Positions 60,117-64,000 of a stretch of 64,000 bases of DNA are shown here, piece by piece (the first letter of the stretch is position 1; every line of letters starts with the position of its first letter). The DNA is taken from NCBI RefSeq assembly GCF_000158955.1, contig NZ_GG657757.1:7020580-7084579 (forward strand), written 5' to 3'. The stretch is from Streptomyces viridochromogenes DSM 40736. Its GTDB lineage: Bacteria; Actinomycetota; Actinomycetes; Streptomycetales; Streptomycetaceae. The notes beneath the pieces were generated by a model that saw only the letters and a list, made by a program, of their open reading frames with translations, was not told the DNA's origin and ran no database searches. The position numbers and the translations under genes were made by a program.

Positions 60117-60923
60117 TCACCCGTTGATCCCGCTGTAGTGCCGCAGACTCCACCGCCACACCAGTCGCGCCCCCAGATACGCCAGCAGCCCCAGCAGCGG
60201 TGAGGCCGCCGCCAGCCAGTAGGGCACGCCGGTGCCGTGGCCGTGGCCGGTCAGGACCGCCGCCGGGAAGTACGCGACGAAGGCCAGCGGCAGACCGAAG
60301 GTGAGGAGGCCGCCCACCGCCCTCGGGAGGACGTTCAGCGGGTAGCTGCCGAAGGTGCCGAGGAGCTCCTCCAGCCAGCGGCCCCACATGTCGGCGGCCG
60401 GGAAGCGCAGGGACGCACTGGCCACGACCGTGAACAGGGCCGCCTCCAGCAGCATGCCGCCGAGGACGGCCGCGATCAGGTAGGTGACGCGGCCCGTCGT
60501 CCAGTCCATGTCGCTGCGGGCGAGCGCGCCCACCATCAGGCCCGCGGCCACCGTCAGGTCTCCGATGGCGTTGGTCGGGAAGAACGCCAGCTGGATCTGG
60601 CGGTGGACCGGCATGGGACGCATCAGGTAGATGTCGATGCGGCCTTCCTGGACCTGCCGTCCGGCCCAGTGCATCCGTCCCAGGAACAGCACGAACAGCC
60701 CGTGCGCCAGCATCCGCGTCGCCGGGATCAGCAGCACGTCGGAGCTGTCCCAGCCGCCCATCCCGGTGAACCGGGACAGCAGCACCGTGGCGAACACGAT
60801 CACCGACACCTGCCAGATCGCCCCGATCGCGATCATCAGCAGGAACTCGGTGCGGTACTCCAGTTGCGCGCGGAAGTTGAGCGCGGTGATGCGCCACACG
60901 ATCCGCAGAGCCTTGAGTGACAT
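60117..60923 (-). CDS. ABC-2 type exporter permease (DUF990 family)
   Basis: A 268-residue membrane protein with about six helices: NFRAQLEYRTEFLLMIAIGA, WQVSVIVFATVLLSRFTGMG, and later GGLLTFGLPLAFVAYFPAAV. The GRIDIYLMRPMPVHRQIQLA cytoplasmic loop is the typical motif of the viologen-exporter-like DUF990 permeases. It is the third gene of an operon after the ATPase and another permease of the same family. ATG 60923 is next to the upstream stop. Confidence 0.85.
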   Translation of the reverse strand: MSLKALRIVWRITALNFRAQLEYRTEFLLMIAIGAIWQVSVIVFATVLLSRFTGMGGWDSSDVLLIPATRMLAHGLFVLFLGRMHWAGRQVQEGRIDIYLMRPMPVHRQIQLAFFPTNAIGDLTVAAGLMVGALARSDMDWTTGRVTYLIAAVLGGMLLEAALFTVVASASLRFPAADMWGRWLEELLGTFGSYPLNVLPRAVGGLLTFGLPLAFVAYFPAAVLTGHGHGTGVPYWLAAASPLLGLLAYLGARLVWRWSLRHYSGING

Positions 60924-60924
60924 G

Positions 60925-61728
60925 TCAGCCTCCCTGCGAGATCACGCGCCGGGCGGCCCGCCGCCACAACAGCCGGGTGAACAACGCCAGCGCCACGACC
61001 CACGCGGCCTGGACCGAGAGCTGGAAGGCCGCGTCGGACAGGGGGATCCGCCCCACGTACAACGACAACGGCACGCTCAGCGTGGCCTGGAACGGCAGGA
61101 AGGCGCTCATCGTCACGAACCAGTCCGGGAAGAACCACAGCGGCGCGTACACCCCGGACAGCAGGTTCTGCGCGAACAGCAGGATGAGCATCGCCGCGGT
61201 GTTGCGGATCGTCCAGAAGCACAACTGGTCGAGCACGAGCATGACGTAGTACAGGACCCACTGGCCCAGCAGCATGCTGAGCACGAACACCCCGGCCACC
61301 GAGGCCGACGGGGGCGGCTCGACGACCCCCGCGGCCAGACAGATCAGGTACCCGGTCAGCGCCCACGCCAGCCCGTACAGCTGCTCGCCCGCGGCCCGCA
61401 GGGCGTAGTAGCGCTGCGGCGGCAGCGGACGCAGGTACCAGTAGACGATGGTGCCGAAGTGCATGTGCTGGAGGACGCTGTCCCGGCCCGCGTACTGGTC
61501 CAGCTCCCGCAGCCGGGAGGCCAGCACGGCCAGGACGGCGTACGTGACCGCCTGGTCGCGGCTCAGCCCCGCGGTCGTGCCCGTGTGCGCGTACAGGCCG
61601 CGCCACAGCGACCAGACCAGCACCACCTGGACGGCCAGCCGCAGGGCGACGGCGGTCATCCGGGGCGGGGCGTTCAGCTCGCCGAGCGGGGTGACGCGGC
61701 CGGCGCGCCAGGCGTGCGGCGTGGCCAC
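60925..61728 (-). CDS. ABC-2 type exporter permease (DUF990 family), second subunit
   Basis: A 267-residue permease with about six helices, starting GTG 61728 (ATPHAWRAGRVTPLGELNAP). QYAGRDSVLQHMHFGTIVYW and LRPLPPQRYYALRAAGEQLY are the cytoplasmic motifs of the family. It forms a heterodimer with the downstream permease and is driven by the ATPase just upstream. The gene is separated from each neighbour by one base. Confidence 0.85.
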   Translation of the reverse strand: MATPHAWRAGRVTPLGELNAPPRMTAVALRLAVQVVLVWSLWRGLYAHTGTTAGLSRDQAVTYAVLAVLASRLRELDQYAGRDSVLQHMHFGTIVYWYLRPLPPQRYYALRAAGEQLYGLAWALTGYLICLAAGVVEPPPSASVAGVFVLSMLLGQWVLYYVMLVLDQLCFWTIRNTAAMLILLFAQNLLSGVYAPLWFFPDWFVTMSAFLPFQATLSVPLSLYVGRIPLSDAAFQLSVQAAWVVALALFTRLLWRRAARRVISQGG

Positions 61729-61729
61729 C

Positions 61730-62734
61730 TCACACCTCCTCGACGTGCACGTACGCGGCCCGCATCACGTCCTCCAGGTCCGCCTCGTCCAGGGCGATGT
61801 CCGTCACCTCGTACCGCTCGATCACGGCCTTGAGCGCCTGGTGGACGGTGGGCGCCCCGGACCCGTCCGGGCCGAAGACGACCCGCGCGCCCTCGTGCCG
61901 CAGCAGCGTGGTCCCGGGCGGCGGTACGACCTCGGCGTGCGGGTCGGCGAGCGTGGCCCGCACCTGCCACGTCGAGCCGAACTTGCGGCGGATCTCGTCG
62001 AGGGTGCCGTCCAGCACCAGCCGGCCGTGGTTGACCAGCACGACCCGCTCGGCGAGCCGCTCGACCTCGGTCATGTCGTGCGTGGTCAGCAGGACCGTAC
62101 GGCCGCGCTGCTCCACCTGGTGCCGCAGGAACTCCCGCACCTGCTCCTTGACCACCACGTCCATGCCGATGGTCGGCTCGTCGAGGAACACCACGGGCGG
62201 GTCGTGCAGCAGCGCGGCGGCCAGGTCGCTGCGCACCCGCTGTCCGAGGGAGAGGTGGCGGACCCGGGTGTCCCAGAACGACGACAGCTCCAGGATGTCG
62301 TCGAACTCCGCAAGCCGGGCGGCGTGTTCGGCCCTCGGCACCTCGTAGATGTCCCGGAGGATCGCGAACGACTCGCGCACCGGCAGGTCCCACCACAACT
62401 GGGTGCGCTGCCCGAACACCGCGCCGATGTTCCGGGCGTTGCGCTCGCGCTCCCGGTACGGCACGACGCCCGCGACCCGGGCCTCGCCTGCGGTGGGCGT
62501 GAGGATGCCGGTCAGGATCTTGATGGTGGTGGACTTGCCGGCCCCGTTCGGGCCGAGCAGGGCGAGGAGCTCGCCCGGGGCCACGTCGAAGGTGATGTCG
62601 GAGACGGCGTGCTTGGCCACCCGTTCGGGGTTGACCAGTGATCTGACAGCGCCCAGCAACCCGGGGCGGCGGACTGTGGTGTGGAAGGTCCGGGACAGTC
62701 CCCGGACCTCGATGGCGACATTCAACCGACTCAC
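61730..62734 (-). CDS. ABC exporter ATP-binding protein
   Basis: A 334-residue ATPase. Walker A LLGPNGAGKSTTIKILTG, Q-loop GQRTQLWWDLPV, signature LSLGQRVRSDLAAALL (unusual LSLGQR), Walker B VVFLDEPTIGMD, switch His in TTHDMTEVERLA. An N-terminal insertion after the first strand (TTVRRPGLLGAVRSLVNPER) is typical of DUF990-linked ATPases. GTG 62734 follows AAGGA. First gene of the operon. Substrates may be drugs or lipids. Confidence 0.88.
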   Translation of the reverse strand: MSRLNVAIEVRGLSRTFHTTVRRPGLLGAVRSLVNPERVAKHAVSDITFDVAPGELLALLGPNGAGKSTTIKILTGILTPTAGEARVAGVVPYRERERNARNIGAVFGQRTQLWWDLPVRESFAILRDIYEVPRAEHAARLAEFDDILELSSFWDTRVRHLSLGQRVRSDLAAALLHDPPVVFLDEPTIGMDVVVKEQVREFLRHQVEQRGRTVLLTTHDMTEVERLAERVVLVNHGRLVLDGTLDEIRRKFGSTWQVRATLADPHAEVVPPPGTTLLRHEGARVVFGPDGSGAPTVHQALKAVIERYEVTDIALDEADLEDVMRAAYVHVEEV

Positions 62735-62867
62735 CGACTTCCTTGTGGTGAAAGCAGTCGCGGCCGGTCGGCTTCGAGGGCCGACCGGCCGCGGATGACG
62801 CCCCGACACTGTCGGAATGTCGATCAATTGGTCAATCGATTAATCGGTTTCTTACCTGGCGTTCTTC

Positions 62868-64000
62868 TTACCGGGCGGCCGAGAACACGAACGAGAACTC
62901 CGCCGGCTCCGCCTTCAGGAAGTACTGCGGCAGCGGACCCGGGCCGCACGACTGCGAGCCGATGCCGTGCTGACCGTGGTCGAGGTTGACCCACACCGTG
63001 TCGCCGGGCGTGAGGTCGGTGCGGTGCCGCGCCGCCTCCAGCTGCTCGGTCGTCCAGCGCCGCGCGGTGAAGAAGAACTCCGGGTCGCCCTCGATCCGCA
63101 GCCCGCCGAGCTCCACCCAGCGGACGTCGGCACGGGCGCCGTTCTCCTGCGGGCGGACGTACGGCGTCTGCAGGCCGTCCACCGTCGACTGCCAGCGGCC
63201 GACCATGGACGCCGTCCTGGTGTCCGGGTACGCCTCGCCGGGGCCGCCGCCGAACCACTCCACCGAGTCGGCCTCGGACAGCCCGAAACGCACGCCGAGC
63301 CGCGGCAGCGGCACCGTCCAGTCGCCCTCCGGTGTCACGGACACGGTCAGCCGCAGCCGCTCGCCGTCGGACGTCCAGCGGTACACGGTGTCCAGGCCGA
63401 CCTCGCGGGCCGCGGGCGCCACCCGGGTGCGTACCGTCAGCGCGTCCTCGCCCACCTCGACCGAGGCCAGGCGGTGCCGCATCCGGTGCAGGCCGAGGGT
63501 GCGCCAGAGCATCCCGTAGCGGGTGTCCGTCTGCCACTCGGCGCCGTCGTCGTTGTCGGTCGGCGCCCGCCACACGTCCAGCCGTGGCGAACCCACCTTC
63601 ACGCCGCCGATCGACCGCAGCGCACCGGTGCGCGCGTCGAACTCGGCCGGGCCGAGGGTGATCCGGTCGTCGTCGCGCACCGGCCGGTCGGTCGCGGGGA
63701 CGACCGGCAGCGGCCGCGCCGCGACGGCGAACTGCCCCCACGCCACGACGTGGTTCCTGGCGGCCCAGGCCGTGTCGTCCGCGAGCAGCGCCCGCACCGT
63801 CCACTGCCGTTCGCCGCCCCGGCCGTCCGCGGGCGGCTCCGGCAGCTTCACCTCCGCGCTCTCGCCCGGCGCGAGGACCGGCACCGCCAGCGAACCCGAC
63901 TCGACGGTCTCGCCGTCGACCTGGCAGGACCACTCGAAGGCCAGCGCGGACAGGTCCGCGAAGTCCTGCTTGTTGGTGATCCGCACGGTGCCGCTCGCGC
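62868..64000 (-). CDS. GH2 beta-galactosidase, C-terminal part (gene continues beyond window)
   Basis: About 377 residues of the C-terminal half of a large GH2 beta-galactosidase: a beta-sandwich (LSALAFEWSCQVDGETVESG, WTVRALLADDTAWAARNHVV) and the small-chain supersandwich domain (WRAPTDNDDGAEWQTDTRYG, VEWFGGGPGEAYPDTRTASM, YVRPQENGARADVRWVELGG). The GH2 TIM-barrel catalytic domain is outside the window. The frame is open to 64000; the first ATG at 63986 is internal. In a locus with galactan-degrading genes it could process galactosides, but it lies 20 kb away. Confidence 0.88.
   Translation of the reverse strand, partial: ASGTVRITNKQDFADLSALAFEWSCQVDGETVESGSLAVPVLAPGESAEVKLPEPPADGRGGERQWTVRALLADDTAWAARNHVVAWGQFAVAARPLPVVPATDRPVRDDDRITLGPAEFDARTGALRSIGGVKVGSPRLDVWRAPTDNDDGAEWQTDTRYGMLWRTLGLHRMRHRLASVEVGEDALTVRTRVAPAAREVGLDTVYRWTSDGERLRLTVSVTPEGDWTVPLPRLGVRFGLSEADSVEWFGGGPGEAYPDTRTASMVGRWQSTVDGLQTPYVRPQENGARADVRWVELGGLRIEGDPEFFFTARRWTTEQLEAARHRTDLTPGDTVWVNLDHGQHGIGSQSCGPGPLPQYFLKAEPAEFSFVFSAAR

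Noticed and set aside
62826..62850. AATCGATTAATCGG-type AT-rich palindrome after the beta-galactosidase stop
   Set aside because: Possibly an operator for the ABC operon, but short, without a second copy, and its link to any regulator is unsupported.
1..64000. tRNA, rRNA, transposase, integrase and biosynthetic cluster genes
   Set aside because: Looked for by eye; none found.

Overview
The window is high-GC actinobacterial chromosome, almost certainly Streptomyces. The evidence is strong third-position GC bias, frequent GTG starts, twin-arginine and Sec signals on many secreted hydrolases, an Scr1-type XRE regulator beside DUF397 and RsbW-like ATPase genes, and actinobacterial type I-E CRISPR repeats. 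No tRNA, rRNA, transposase, integrase or phage gene was seen. The 5' gene (YihY/BrkB-like) and the 3' gene (GH2 beta-galactosidase) are cut by the window edges.

Layout. 1-10 kb holds mixed accessory genes: a BrkB-like fragment with a probable frameshift, a doubly truncated AraC gene, a secreted DUF1906 protein, an AraC-type regulator convergent with a VOC protein, a LacI repressor with palindromes upstream, a DinB protein, a carboxylesterase and an XRE(DUF5753)/DUF397/ATPase regulatory cluster. 10.2-22.5 kb is a complete type I-E CRISPR-Cas locus: cas3-cse1-cse2-cas7e-cas5e-cas6e-cas1-cas2 on the minus strand, every junction overlapping, flanked by a 17-repeat array and a 26-repeat array with related leaders. 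22.6-26.8 kb holds a divergent homocysteine methyltransferase/APC permease pair (probable S-methylmethionine use), a frameshifted small gene and an unknown double-CxxC protein.

26.9-43.7 kb is a secreted plant polysaccharide locus whose enzymes fit rhamnogalacturonan-I and arabinogalactan: GH43 arabinosidase type, GH43 galactanase type with CBM13, PL4 rhamnogalacturonan lyase, CE12 acetylesterase, DUF2264 (GH154-like), and a five-gene minus-strand run of GH105, a lyase-like Tat protein, GH29-like, GH27 and a CBM35-FN3-PQQ sugar dehydrogenase. The divergent PL4/CE12 promoter carries palindromes, one of which resembles an element upstream of the LacI gene at 4.5 kb. A GH75 chitosanase with its own operator-like palindrome follows.

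43.7-49.4 kb holds a TetR/phosphotransferase pair, a sphingomyelinase C-like protein, a nucleotidyltransferase and an MFS exporter preceded by a heptanucleotide tandem repeat. 49.5-60.1 kb looks like a dormancy/oxygen-response island: a DevS/OsdK-like GAF-GAF kinase, a DevR/OsdR-like regulator, STAS, zinc alcohol dehydrogenase, HTH-PPOX fusion, Rv1733c-like membrane protein, CBS-BON, cyclic-nucleotide-binding domain, tandem universal stress protein and a GH65 phosphorylase. Four 14-bp GGG-N8-CCC sites lie in its promoter regions. The window ends with a three-gene ABC-2 exporter operon and the 3' part of a beta-galactosidase gene.
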